A stretch of 64,000 bases of DNA from Rebecca billardiae RCC1528 (GCA_965240325.2 OZ251241.1:1054001-1118000), one strand, 5' to 3'. Counted from the stretch's first letter, positions 52,221 to 63,756 are shown. A program made the numbers and translations. The notes: generated from the letters alone by a model not told the origin.

Positions 52221-53069
52221 GCCGCCGCCGCAGTGGGCAGCCGCTCGTCGCCGCTCGATCGACAAGCGCTCTCGTATCGACGATGAGCGAGTGCTGAGCA
52301 GCGCGCAGCCAACCGTCGTCGTGGCTGCGCGCGCCCGGAGCCCTCCGCCCGGACCGGCTGGGCGAACAGAACGGTCGCTCCACGGCCGGAGAAGCAGCGC
52401 GATGGCGGGCTGGAGCTCTAGGACGGCAGCCGTCTGTCTCTCTGACCCGATGCATGGCGAAGCCTTCGCTGCCCGGCCCTTGCGCTGGCAGTAAGCCGGT
52501 ATCTAGCTAGTGAGTAGCTGATGTAGCCACCGGGACCGCGCGCAGGTGGTCAGTGCCCGTGCCGAATCAGGTCCGAACCAGCTGCAGGCCGAACGGCCGA
52601 AGCACTGGGTCGATGACAGGAACTGAGGACGTTCACAGCAGGAGTGTGGCGGCAGTGGGCACCAAGCTACGTGAACAACTTTCTCCGGGATGTGCGTCGC
52701 GATGGTGGAGCACTCTCGACTCTGCGTCAGGTGCACTCCCCACTCACGCCCAGGGCCGGGCACCGCCCGTTCTCATCGTCATCGCCCCTCGTGGCCTCGC
52801 GATCGTGCGACGACGAGGAAGCGGTCATCATCGATCGTCCTTATTGAAACGGAACTACTACGCAATATTTGCTGCCGTCGCATCCGGAAAGCCTCATCAT
52901 GCGCGACGGGATGAATCATCAAGCAGCTTCGGTTGCACACCTACTATTGTAATATAGGCTGGCTACTCCGGGACTACGGGACTATCGAGTGATCGTCGGA
53001 CACTCGATCCGATGACTGATTACGAGGCTCTGCGCCGCCGCCAGTGTCAGTGATGCTGCGCTCTGATGC
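52221..53069 (-). repeat. Upstream block between ARM-BTB copies E and F
   Basis: 849 bp, of the A/B type rather than the C/D type (aactttctccgggatgtgcg, shared with the A/B block). No gene is seen. Confidence 0.7.
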
Positions 53070-54662
53070 TTACGACGTGCGCAGCCGCTTGCTCGTGCTG
53101 TCATCGCCCTGCTCTGACGACTGAGCACGAACGACGTCCGCCGCCACTGCCTCCAACAGCGTGCACGCCTCGAGCGGATCCTTGTTCTTGAACGCACTCC
53201 AAAGCTCAGACTGGCTCACGATCGCCTCGAAGTTGGCCTTCACCACACCGCGCGCTGCCTCGCTGATCCGAGAGCCAGCTCCCGCCGCGCGCGCGTGCCG
53301 CAGGATGTCCAGGCAGTTGTCCGCGTCCAGCACGCCCAGCACCGCCTCCTCGCACCGACCCGCCACGAGGCCCAGCAGGTCACCACCAGCGCGCGCAGAG
53401 GCCGCCTCGGCTGCGTCTGGCCCAGAAAGCAGTGCGCCTTGCGCGCTCCCAGCAGCACCCTCGCCGGGCGGCTGCAGCTTGCACGCCAGCTGAAGCAGCT
53501 CGAGCACCTCGCCCAGCTCGGTGGGCAGCTCGGCGCGCCCGCCCGCGTGCAGCTGGCGCAGCAGCGCCTCGTGCGCCGCCGAGCTGAAGTCCGGGTCGGC
53601 GTCCACCTCGCGCCGGCTGCCCTCGGCCAGGCCGCCGCCCAGCTGCCGCGCAAAGTAGCTCGAGCCGTGGATCAGGAGCGCGCGGCTGCCGCCCAGCTGC
53701 GTGCCGTCCGCGCAGCGGAACACCACGTCATGCCGCGCGGCGGACGGCTCGCTCACCAACGCCGACTGCGACAGCAGCTGCTCGTGCGACGCGCGCAGCT
53801 CGTCCACCTCCTGCGCCAGCCGGGCGCACTGCGCGCCCGCCGAGCGCAGCGCGCGCTCACAGCACGCATCGTCACGCACGAGCTTCTTCGCAGCCTGCAT
53901 GCAGGCGTCCCCGCCGGCCGTGCCAGCGTCGTGGTGCGCACGACGCAGCAGCGCGCCCACTGCCTGCTCGTTGCTCGCCACCGCTGCGCGGCCGACGGCT
54001 GAGCTGGTAAGGGCATCGATCGCGTGCTGTGCCCGTGCTCGAGTGGTAGGGTCGGGCGAGCACATCGCTGAAGCAAGCGGCGGGATGGCGCCAGCCTCGA
54101 TGATTGGCACGCGGAGCGAGTATGACCTGGCAAGGTTGCGGAGAGCACTTGCTGCACCACACAGAGCGCTTGCATCGGTGCTGGAGTTGAGCAGCGCGAC
54201 GAGCGGTGTGATCGCGCCAGCCTCGGCGATCGGAGCGCGGAGCGGGGGATCGTAAGCAAGGTAGAAGAGAGCAAGAGCAGCCTCCTTGCACGTCCCTTCA
54301 GCATCGGTTGTCTGCAGCATGGCCACGAGGGGCTGCACCGCGCCAGCCCGTGACACGCAGCCAGGAACATGGGCCGCGATCCTCGCAAGAGCTGCCGCCG
54401 CAGCTGTCCGAACGCTTGCTTCGCGTGATGCTCCCAGCATGCGCACAAGCGTTGCGACCGAGCCGCCTCGCTCGACTGCATTGGGCTTCTTGAGTTTGCT
54501 GCCCGGCATCGGAACGCAGAACGGCGTGAGCGCGCGCACGATGGCATCATTATCACGTGGCGTCGTCTCGAGCGCGCGCACGAGGTCAGAGAGCGTGGCG
54601 GGGCCGATGACTGCCGAGGTGAGTGAGTCGACGCGAGCTTCGGCCTCCTGGATAAATGCCAT
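53070..54662 (-). CDS. ARM-BTB protein, copy F (4 ARM units)
   Basis: 530 residues from the Met at 54662 (MAFIQEAEARVD). Four ARM units and the most divergent N-terminal cap (RVDSLTSAVIGPATLSDLVR, PRDNDAIVRALTPFC). The BTB half is again near-identical to the others except for small changes (LQLACKLQPP; LLSGPD in the linker, where the other copies have RPSGPD). Unlike the other copies it is not preceded by the shared upstream block: the SHPRH-like gene starts 181 bp away on the opposite strand, so its promoter is different. Confidence 0.85.
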   Translation of the reverse strand: MAFIQEAEARVDSLTSAVIGPATLSDLVRALETTPRDNDAIVRALTPFCVPMPGSKLKKPNAVERGGSVATLVRMLGASREASVRTAAAAALARIAAHVPGCVSRAGAVQPLVAMLQTTDAEGTCKEAALALFYLAYDPPLRAPIAEAGAITPLVALLNSSTDASALCGAASALRNLARSYSLRVPIIEAGAIPPLASAMCSPDPTTRARAQHAIDALTSSAVGRAAVASNEQAVGALLRRAHHDAGTAGGDACMQAAKKLVRDDACCERALRSAGAQCARLAQEVDELRASHEQLLSQSALVSEPSAARHDVVFRCADGTQLGGSRALLIHGSSYFARQLGGGLAEGSRREVDADPDFSSAAHEALLRQLHAGGRAELPTELGEVLELLQLACKLQPPGEGAAGSAQGALLSGPDAAEAASARAGGDLLGLVAGRCEEAVLGVLDADNCLDILRHARAAGAGSRISEAARGVVKANFEAIVSQSELWSAFKNKDPLEACTLLEAVAADVVRAQSSEQGDDSTSKRLRTS

Positions 54663-54843
54663 GTGCTGATGTGGCCGTCGTAGGACAAGCCGTCGTCGTC
54701 GGTGGGCAGCTGGTCGTTTGGAGTTGTTCTGCAATCCGGTCCAACCGTCATCGTCGTGTTGCCCACCCGGACTGGGTCCGGGTGGTGGAGCGCGGTGTCG
54801 CGGATCTCCGCCTCCGTGTCGTCGCGCCCGCGCGTGCACGGCC
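54663..54843. promoter_or_regulatory. Bidirectional promoter region (ARM-BTB F / SHPRH-like)
   Basis: 181 bp between divergent start codons. It contains repeated cgtcgtcg words; no TATA box is evident. Confidence 0.45.
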
Positions 54844-56775
54844 ATGGGCAGGCGGAAGGCCGCTCCTCAGCGGCAGCTGCACGAGGCGTCCCACGAGCCC
54901 GCGAGCCTGATGGAGCCGCCGCCGCTGCCCGACTGGGCGCAGCGCGAGCGCAGCGCGCGCGAGGACCTCCCGAGCGCGCGCGCCAAGCGGCAGCGCGCGC
55001 CGCCCGCGCGCCGGCTGTCGTCGACGTCGCTCGACGCGGCCGCACGCGCGGACGCGACGCTCCTGTGCACCCGGGACGTGCACGCGCCCCCGCCCAGCGG
55101 CCCACTCCGCTTCGTCGTCCTTCGCGCCGAGGCTGGCGGGCACTCGCTGTCCCTGCAGTCGACGCTTGACGACGACGGCTCCGGCGCGGGCGACGCGCCG
55201 AGCGTGCCCGTGGAGCAGGCGCTCTCGCTCGAGGCCGAGGCCGCCGAGGCGCTCGTCTACCTCAGCGAGCGCGGCCTCGTCCACCTCGAGCCCGCGCCGC
55301 ACGCCGCGCACGGCGGCGAGCCCGAGGGTGGCACGAGCCAGGACGCAGGCCGATCAGCAAACGGCGCCGCTGCCGTGTCCGTTCTGCTGCTCGGCGGCCT
55401 GTTCCACCAGTGCGCCGACGCGAGCGCGGCCCCGCCGGCGCGCAACCACGTGCGGCTCGCCGTGGTCAAGCTGATGCACGCGCTCCTCGGCGACGCCCTC
55501 GCGCGCGCGGCGCCGAGTGCCGCGGCCGCATGCGCGCGCGCGCAGCCTGAGAGCGGTGCCGCTGGGAGCGACGACCCTGCCGCCCTCAGCACGGACGCGG
55601 CGGCGGCGGCGGCGGCCGCCGCGCTCATGGCGGACCTCGAGGAGCACACGGCCCGGCGGCACGCGCTCACGGGCGCCGACGCCGGCGGCGCGCGCGACGC
55701 GGCGCACTCCGCACGCGCCCCTCAGGCCTCGGCCGCGGCAGAGGGGGCGGCCGCGGGTCCGGCCGGCTCGCCCGGGGCGGCTCCCGCCGCGGGGATGGCG
55801 CCGGGCGCGGGCTTCGTGGCCGTGGGCTCTCCGCCCGCACTGCTCCCCACGCTCCGCCCGTACCAGCTGCGCGCGCTCAGCTGGATGGTGAGCCGCGAGG
55901 CGCAGCCCGGCGGCGCGCCGTCCGGGGCGCGCGAGCTGGCAGCTGCGTCGGGTCGGGCTTCGGACGCGGCTGCGGTGGGCGACGATGGCGAAGGTGCGCG
56001 CGTGGGTGGAGGCGGCGGGTCGGAGGAGCGCGCGGGTGGCGCGGGCGAGGAGGCTTACGAGCCGACGCCGCCCGCCGAGCTCAGCGTCACGCTCCACGCT
56101 GCTGACGGTGCATGCCTCATCTACTGCCCAGCCAACGGCTGCCTGCAGCGGCCGGCAGCGGCGCCGCGCGAGCGACGCGCGCGCGCGCCGCGCGGCTGTG
56201 CGGCGCCGAGCGCCGCGCTGCCGGCCGGCGGCGGGCTCTCCGTCAGCGCCGCGCCCGACCCTGGCGGCGCGCTCTCGCGCGCGCTGCGCGGCGGCATCCT
56301 CGCTGACGAGATGGGCCTGGGTAAAACGGTTGAGGTGATCTCGCTGATACTGGCGCGGCCGATGTCGACGGCCGCGCCGGCGGCCGCGGAGGGCGGGACG
56401 GCGTCCGCGCCGGCGGCGGCGGGTCCGGGTGTGTCGGTTGGGTCGGCGCGCGCGAGGTGCGCTGCGTCGGCGGCGCCTGCGGGCGAGGGCCCCGCCGAGC
56501 CGCCGCGCAAGCGGCCGCGCGCCTCTCCTGGCGGCGCCAGGGCGGGCGGCCGCGCGCCGCCCGTCCGCGCGGCCGCGGATGGGACGGAGGAGGAGGAGGC
56601 GCCGACAAGGGCCGGCGCCGCGGGGTTCGCCGCCGACGTGTGCGTGATCTGCTGCGAGCGCTCGGCCGGCGCGCGCGCGGGCGCGGGCGCGGAGGGCTGG
56701 GTCGCGTGCGACACGTGCGGCGGCTGGGTGCACATGGCGTGCGCGGGGCTCGACGAGCCCGTGGCTTCAGCGGCG

Positions 56776-56835
<60 letters not shown>

Positions 56836-59800
56836 GCGTGCGCGCTGGAGGACGAGCCGTTCGAGTGCGCGCGCTGCGTCGCGGGCGCCGCGCGCGCGCA
56901 CCCCGTGCGCTCCGGCGGCACGCTCATCGTCTGCCCCGCGCCGCTGCTCGGCCAGTGGCGGCGCGAACTCGATCGCCACATCCGTCCGGGCGCGCTGCGC
57001 GTCGCGACGTACCTGGGAGTGCGCGGCTCGCTCGAGCCGAAGGCGGCGCGCGGCGCGGCGCGGCTGCTCGACGCGCGCGCGCTCGGCGCGCACGACGTGG
57101 TGCTCACCTGCTTCGAGGCGCTCCGCGCCGACCTGCACCACACGCACAGCGCGGGCGGCGGCGGCGGCGCCGCCGCGGCCGGCGGCGGCGGCGGCGCGGG
57201 CCGCGGCGGCGCCGGCGCGCGGTCGCTCCGCTTCGGCAAGCGGTACCGCGCGATGCCGTCGCCGCTGCGCTGCGTGCGGTGGTGGCGGTGCGTGCTCGAC
57301 GAGGCGCAGATGGTCGAGTCGCCCGCCGCGGCGGTCACCCAGATGGCGGCGCAGCTCGAGGCGGAGCACCGCTGGTGCGTCTCTGGCACGCCGCTCGGAA
57401 CGGGCCGTCTCGACGACCTGCATGGCCTCCTGGCCTTCCTGCACGTGCGGCCGTACGCGGAGCGCGCGTGGTGGCAGCACGCGCTGCGCGCGCCGCTGGT
57501 GCGCGCCGCGCTGCCCGCGCGCCGCCGCCAGCACCACACGCCGCAGCCGCACCCCGCGCCCGCGCTGCTGCTCGCGCTTGCGCGCCGCCTCGCGTGGCGC
57601 ACGCCCAAGCGTCTGGTGCTGGGCGAGCTGGGCATCCCTCCGCAGTCCGAGAGAGTCCGGGAGCTGTCGTTCTCGTCGATCGAGCGGCACTTCTACGCGA
57701 AGCAGCAGCGGCAGTGCGAGCACGACGCGCAGCGGCAGCTCGCGGCGTCGCGCCACCGCGGCGAGGCGGCGAGCCGCGCGGTCGAGCGCCTCACCGCGCC
57801 GCTGCTGCGGCTGCGGCAAGCGTGCTGCCATCCGCAGGTGGGGGCCCACGGCCTGCGGGCGCTGGACGGCGCTCCGGCGCTGTCGATGGCGGAGATCTGC
57901 GCGCGGCTGGTCGAGGACGAGCGCACGCTGTGCGAGGAGCAGATGCGCCGGCTCGTCCTCCAGCTCAACGCCATCGCCGCCCTCGAGCGCGCGCGCGGAC
58001 GGATCGCCGAGGCCGCGGCCGCGTACACGCGCGCGCTCGCGCTCGGCGCGAGCCACCGCAACCCGGCGCCCGTGCCGTGCGCGGTGCGCGCGGCGGCGGC
58101 GGCGCACGGGCCCGTGCCGACGTTCGCCGAGCACGCGGCCGACGGCTGCGTCGAGCGCGTCGAGTGGTCGGGCGTGCGCCTCCCGCCGGCCGCGATGCTC
58201 GGCGGTGCCGTGGCGGGCGGCGCGGGCGGCGCCGACGCGGCGGGCGGCTCGCTGCCAAAGCGGCGGTGCGCGCGCGCGCCCAAGGCGGAGCCGACGCCGC
58301 TGCCGACGGCCTCGGGCGTGATCGACCTCGCGGGCACGGGCGACGGCGCCGACGCCGCAGGCGCCGCGTGCCCGTGCCTCGACCTCGACCTGCCCACCGT
58401 GCGCCGCGTCGTCGGCCTCCGTCTGAGCGTGCGGCTGACGGCGGCCGCGACCGGCGCCGCGGCCGCGGGCGACGCGCGCGGCGCCGATGGCGGCGGCGCC
58501 GCCGATGGCGGCGGCGGCGGCGGCGACGGCGGTTGCGGCGCGGAGGGCAGCGGCGGCGGCGCGGCGCGGGTCAAGCTCGAGCCCTCGGCCAGCACCGTCG
58601 CACCCGCCGGCCTGCCCGATGCCGCCACGCCGCACGCGCTGGGCCCGGACGGCGCCGCGGCGGGCGCGCGCCGCTGCTGCCCCGCGCGCGTCACGCTGCA
58701 GGCGACCGGCACGGCGGAGGGCGCAGCGTACGGGACGATCGCCACCGTGGACGTGCCGCGGCCCGCCGACAGGCGCGGCGAGGCGGGCGGCACCGAGCTC
58801 GTCGTCGCGAGCGCGCTCTTCGACGCGGTCAAGGCGCGCTCCTTCCGGCTCATCGTGCACAGCGTGCACGCGGCTGATGCCGGCGGAGCGGCCGCGGGCG
58901 CGCCGGATGACCTGACCTTGGCGACGGCTGCTGCTGTCGCGCGCGGCGGCGGCGGCGGCGGCGGCGGCGCGGCTGCGTGCGCAGGCGGCCGCACGCACGA
59001 GACGGCGCGCCCTGCGTGCGCACTCCGCCTCGAGCGCCTCGAGCTGCTCGAGCCCGAGGTAGCCACCGACCCACTGCAACGGTTGCACGTGCTACACAAC
59101 TTGAGCGAGCTACTGACTGAGCGCGAGGCCGCGCAGGCGCAGCGGCCGGAGCAGCCATCGTGCGGGCGCCAGCACAACTTGAGCGAGCTGCTGACTGAGC
59201 GCGAGGCCGCGCGGGCGCAGCGGCCGGAGCAGCCATTGTGCGGGCGCCACCACCCGCATTCGCAGGGCGACGCCGCGCACCCGCCGAAGCCGACGACGCC
59301 GATGGCGCCGGCGGGCGGCTCGACGCTGACGGCGGGTGCGCCGGCGGGTGCGCCAGCGACGGCGGGGAGCGCGCAGCGGGGGGCGGCGCCGCGCGAGCCG
59401 AGCGCAGCGCTCGGTGCGGGCTCCACGGCGGCGGCGGCCGAGGCCGGGGCGGCGGCGCTCGGCGCGAGCGCGCGTTCCGCCGCCGCCGCCGCCGCCCCCG
59501 TGTCGGCCGCGCCGCGCGGCTCGGCTCTGCCCGTACCGCCGGGCTGCGACGGCGCGGCGCCGCCCTCTGCGTGGGTGTCGGAAGTTCTCGCGCCGGAGGC
59601 GGAGCGCACACGCGCGCGCTACGTGGCCGTGCACACGAGCGTGCACGCCTCGCACCGCGCCGCGCTCGAGAGCGCGATCCAGGCGAGCGAGCGCGCACTC
59701 AGCGAGCTGTGCGCGCGCCGCGCCGCGCGCGCGGCGCGCGCGAGCGCCGCGCCCCGCGCCGAGCCGGCCGCGCCGTGGTGGGACGCAGCGTTGCTCTGGC

Positions 59801-62292
59801 TGGCTAAGGCCGCGCCCGCCGGCACGGCGGAGGCGTTCGCGCGGCGCGCGAGCGACGAGCTGAGCGCGAGCGCGGACGGCGACGTGGTCGCGCGGTACGG
59901 GCCCGCCGCCGCCGCGCGCCTGCGCACGCTCGGCGGCATGCGACTGCTTCTCGCCGAGGCGGCAGACGAGCGCGCGGCGGTCCGCGAGCGCGTGCTTCGC
60001 GCGCTGCGCACGCTCAGCGCGGCGCCGTCCGACGCAGAGCTCGCTGAGAACCGCGAGTGCGGCCGGTGCCGCGTCGACTGGGGCCGCGTCGGCCCGATCT
60101 GCGCGCACTGCCTGCTCGAGGCCGACGTGGAGCAGCTCGAGGCCACCCTGGTCTCCTTCCGCCGAGCTCGGCGCGTCGATGAGCACCGGGCGACGCTCGT
60201 GCAGCCGGGCGCGAGCGCACGCGGCGCGCCCACCGCCGCGGGCGCGCTGGCTGACGCGGGCGCGAACGCGGCCAACAAGGGCCAGGCGTACGCTGACGAT
60301 GCTCTGAGCGTGCGCGCGCGCGCGCCGCGCCGCGCACTCGAGCGCGCGCGCGCCGAGCGCGCCGCAGCCTCGCTCACTCACACGCCGCGCGCGCGCGCGG
60401 CGCCGCGCCCGCGCGCTCCGCCCCGCCGCGCCGCCGCCGGCCGATCTGAGCAGGTGCACCTGCTCAAGCTGCTCGCGCGCACGGTGCGCGAGAGCGCGCG
60501 CACGCACGCGCCGCTCGGCGCGCACGGCGGCGCTGCGCACGGCGGCGGTGGCGGCGGCAGCCACCATCACCCACCCCACGCGCCGCTGCCGCGCCACGCC
60601 GCCGCCGCGGCCGCTGGGGCGGCGGACGCCGCGGCCGAGGCGGCGGCCGAGGCGGCCGCAGTGCACGCCGCGACCGAGGCGGTGCTCAGCGGCGCGCTGG
60701 CCGAGGAGGCCGCGGCCGATCTCGGCGCGATCTCGGCGCTGCACCGCGAGCTCCGCCTCTGCCGCCAGTTCTGGATGGCGCACCAGGACCTGCTCTCACG
60801 GCTCGACGAGCTCGCGTCCGCGACCCGAGCGATGCGCCTAGCCAAGCCGCACGAACTGGCGGTTGGGCTGAGCGCCGAGGAGGCGTTGTATATCGTGCCG
60901 CCGACGGAGGTGGCGGCGAGGCTGGAGGAGCACCGCGCGGAGGGGCTCGCGGCGGAGGGGGCGCTCTCGGCCGCTGTCGCGCAGCTGCGCTACCTCAAGC
61001 ACGTCGCCGCCGAGCACGCGCAGTCGGCGGCGGCGACGACGTCGACGCGCGCCGCGCCGGCCGCGCCGGCGGCCGCGCGCGACGGCGCACCCGCGGCCGC
61101 GCCGGTGGCGGCGGAGCCGGCGGAGGGTGTGGACGACGACGACGACGACAGCGTTGCTCGCGTCGATCGCCGGCCTCCGCCGCAGCAGCTCGGCTCGCCG
61201 CGCCCGTCGGCCGCGGCGAGCGCTGGCGCCGCTGCCATGCTGATGAGCGGCGCGGACGGCGGCGGCGGCGAGGCGGGCGGCGGCAGCGGCGAGTGCGCGA
61301 TCTGCCACGAGGACGCGGGCGCGGAGCGGTGCGTGCTTCCGTGCGGCCACTGGTTCTGCGAGCCATGCACGCGCCAGCTCGTGCAGCGCTTCACCGGGCC
61401 GACCGGCTCGCTGCGCTGCCCGTCATGTCGCCGCTCGTGCGCCGCGGACAGGCTCTACCGGGCGAGTGCGCTGCCGTCAGCCGACGGCTCGGCCGCGTCC
61501 GTGCCGGTGGCGGGGCAGTGGGGCACGAAGCTCTCGGCGGTGGTGGGCGACCTGCTGCAGCTCGAGGCGGCGGCCGCCGCGCCCGCCGCTGCCGAGCCCT
61601 CGCCCTCGCCCGCGCCCGCGCCCGCCGCCGCCGCCGCCGCGCCAGGCATGCCCGTGCCCCAGCCGTCGTCGCCGCGCAAGCCGGCCGCCGCCGCGCCGCC
61701 GCCGCCCAAGGCCCTCGTGTTCAGTCACTGGGAGGACGTGCTCGACCTGCTCGCGGCGGCGCTCGAGCAGAACGGCGTACGCTTCGCGCGGCTCAGCGGG
61801 CGGCGCGGCCTCGAGCCCGCGCTCGCGCGCTTCCGCGCCGACCCGTCCGTGCGCGCGCTGCTGCTGCCTCTCAAGACGGGCGCCAACGGGCTCAACCTGG
61901 TCGAGGCGCAGCACGTCTTCCTCGTCGAGCCGGTGCTCAACGAGAAGCTCGAGGCGCAGGCGGTCGGCCGGGTGCACCGGATCGGCCAGAGCGCGCGGAC
62001 GGTCGTGCACAGGTACGTCGTGCGCGACACGGTCGAGGAGCGCATCCGCGCGCTGCTCCGCGCGCGCGCCCACGGGCACGGCGCGTGCGGCGCGGACGAC
62101 GGCGAGTACGGGCACGACGGCGCAGTCGCTCCGGAGGCCGCGTCGCCGCCGCCGCACGGCGTTGAGGACGCCGGGGCGCGGGGCGCGGGCGCGGGCGCCG
62201 CAGCCGGGCGGCAGAGCGACGTCGGCGGGCTCAGCGTCGAGCAGCTCAAATCGCTGCTGAGCGGCGCGCCCACTCCGCCATCAGAACTGTGA
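54844..62292 (+). CDS. SHPRH-like SNF2 helicase / RING E3 ubiquitin ligase
   Basis: In other eukaryotes SHPRH, a Rad5-related remodeller, polyubiquitinates PCNA at stalled forks. From the ATG at 54844 the frame gives 2,482 residues. Order: SNF2 start (LRPYQLRALSWMV; Walker A GGILADEMGLGKTVEVI near 482); a PHD finger inserted in the helicase (about 599-679: CVICCERS, WVACDTCGGWVHMACAG, FECARC) with a poly-Gly run; LIVCPAPLLGQWRREL; the Walker B variant VLDEAQMV (about 818); SGTPLGTGRLDDL; a long helical middle with DPLQRLHVLHNLSELL, typical of this family; C3HC4 RING (about 2149-2196: CAICHEDAGAERCVLPCGHW); and helicase C (KALVFSHWEDVLDLL, GLNLVEAQHVFLVEP, QAVGRVHRIGQS). An in-frame 144-nt segment at 60310-60453 looks like an intron. 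No linker-histone domain is seen. Confidence 0.9.
59095..59250 (+). repeat. In-frame 78-bp tandem duplication in SHPRH-like gene
   Basis: Two 26-residue units starting HNLSELLTEREAA and ending CGR follow one another, differing at a few positions. One copy matches the family's conserved motif; the second is a lineage-specific duplication. Confidence 0.85.
60310..60453 (+). other. Probable 144-nt intron inside SHPRH-like gene
   Basis: It begins GTGCGC after ...DDALS, ends GAGCAG before VHLLKLLARTV, and encodes Arg/Ala/Pro-rich low-complexity sequence unlike its surroundings. The length is a multiple of three, so retention keeps the frame. Confidence 0.6.
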
Positions 62293-62570
62293 TGCGTGCG
62301 TCGTCGCGGCGAGGGAGTTGACAATGACATCGTCGTCCGGCCGCCTCGCGCATCGTCGTTCTTATTAGCAGACGATCGAACTTTCCGTCATCGTCCCCGG
62401 TTCCGCGCGGCTCATTACGCGGCCGGCGGCCGGGATCGCTGCGGGCCGCGCGCCGGAGCGGCGGCGCGCCGATGAGGCTCGGGCGCCGCCGACTGTGCCG
62501 GGCGAGTGTGATGTAGTGACACGATGACAGTCGTCGTCTGTCAGTATCGTACGTCTGGCCTCGGGGCCAG

Positions 62571-63200
62571 CTACTGCCTGCTCGATGCGAATTGCGCGTC
62601 ACACGCGCTCGGCACTGGATGCTCGGCCATCACGGCCTCGTGCCCGCGCGCCAGAAACGAGCTGACGACCTGGGCGTGCGACTGCACGAGCGCGCGCGCG
62701 CATGGGCTGAGCCCGTCCTCCTCGACGAGGACACCGCCCGAGACGTTCGCGTAGTTGAGCCGGACCTCCTCGTGGTGGGCAAAGATCGCCCGAAATAGCG
62801 GGTCGTGCCTGTGGAGGGGCTCGTTCTGCTCGAGCGCCCTCTTCATCTGCGCCACGTGCGTTTGGATCCAACGAGCCACGGCTGGGTCGTGCGAGTGCGT
62901 GCGCGTCGAGACTCCGGACGGCGTGCTGTTCACCTGGCGCGAGATCTCGTCGCGGTGCCACATGAGCGAGTGGATCGCCTCCATGAAGCGCATGTGATTG
63001 TGGTGCCCTCCCATCGCCATGGCGCCGTGGTGGTGCCCGCGCATCATCCCGCCGCCTCGTCCGCTCATGTCGCCTGGCATCATCATGCCACCACGCATGC
63101 GCCCCATTCGCATGGACGTCGTCGCCTCGTCTTCGTGCGGAAGCGCATGCGCTAGCACGGGTAGCGAGAGAGTCAACACGATGGCGAACGGCGGCTGCAT
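62571..63200 (-). CDS. Secreted Met/His-rich protein with duplicated helical module
   Basis: 209 residues. Signal peptide MQPPFAIVLTLSLPVLAHA; then a Met/Gly/His-rich stretch (MRMGRMRGGMMMPGDM, RGHHHGAMAMGGHHNHM) that could bind copper or another soft metal. The mature part has two related modules: IHSLMWHRDEISRQV...TPSGVSTRTHSHDPAVARWI and FAHHEEVRLNYANVSGGVLV...ARALVQSHAQVVSSFL. This H-x-E/I...GGV...DP...I-x-x-H arrangement resembles small periplasmic or secreted bacterial proteins of unknown function; I recall the pattern but cannot name the family. Single exon. A role in metal handling is inference only. Confidence 0.7.
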   Translation of the reverse strand: MQPPFAIVLTLSLPVLAHALPHEDEATTSMRMGRMRGGMMMPGDMSGRGGGMMRGHHHGAMAMGGHHNHMRFMEAIHSLMWHRDEISRQVNSTPSGVSTRTHSHDPAVARWIQTHVAQMKRALEQNEPLHRHDPLFRAIFAHHEEVRLNYANVSGGVLVEEDGLSPCARALVQSHAQVVSSFLARGHEAVMAEHPVPSACDAQFASSRQ

Positions 63201-63756
63201 GGTGTGCGGGCGCGAGAGGTCAGGGGCGCGTGGACGAAGGCCAAAGGGGTGAGGGGTCGAGCAGGGGTTCCTCCGGTTTATTTAGCGGCGGTGTTTTCGA
63301 TCGCCGTTGCGGAGCCGCGAATATTCCGATCGATTCATCGGCGAATCGGCCGATATTCCCCGGGATCTGTATCGGCGACGACTGCCCTGAAATGTGGTGA
63401 ACAGGCAGCGGCCTGATTGACGCCAACTTGTCGCCAGCCATCATCATCATCATGAAGCCGGAGTCGCCGATTGTAGCGCCGCCAGACAGGCTCCTTATAA
63501 TAGCCTAGGTGGCGGCCGTTATTGCAGCAAAATCAGAACGGCCGCCCCGCGCTCCGAGGCACGCGCGCTCGCGCGGCGCGCTCGCGGCCTCGGACCGCTC
63601 GTCGCCGCCGCGACGTGCTGTGCCGTGAGCGCACGGTCGTCTGCATGCTGCGCCAAGCGCGTCGCCGTCCCAAGCGCGCGGCCGCCGCCGAGCGCGCGCG
63701 CCGCGTCAGCTTGGCGCGTGGCGCAAGCGCAGTTCACTCAATAACCGCCGCCGTCG
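63201..63756. other. Intergenic region
   Basis: Upstream of the secreted protein gene. It contains repeated, partly palindromic cgaat/attcg words (ggaatattccgatcgattc-like, 63310-63365). No gene is recognised. Confidence 0.4.

Noticed and set aside
39079-54662. CRISPR-like or satellite repeat interpretation of the 3-kb periodicity
   Set aside because: The repeats are whole genes with intact reading frames plus upstream blocks; there are no short regular repeats with spacers.
56767-59088. 773-residue minus-strand open frame opposite the SHPRH-like gene
   Set aside because: Shadow frame caused by high GC at third positions.
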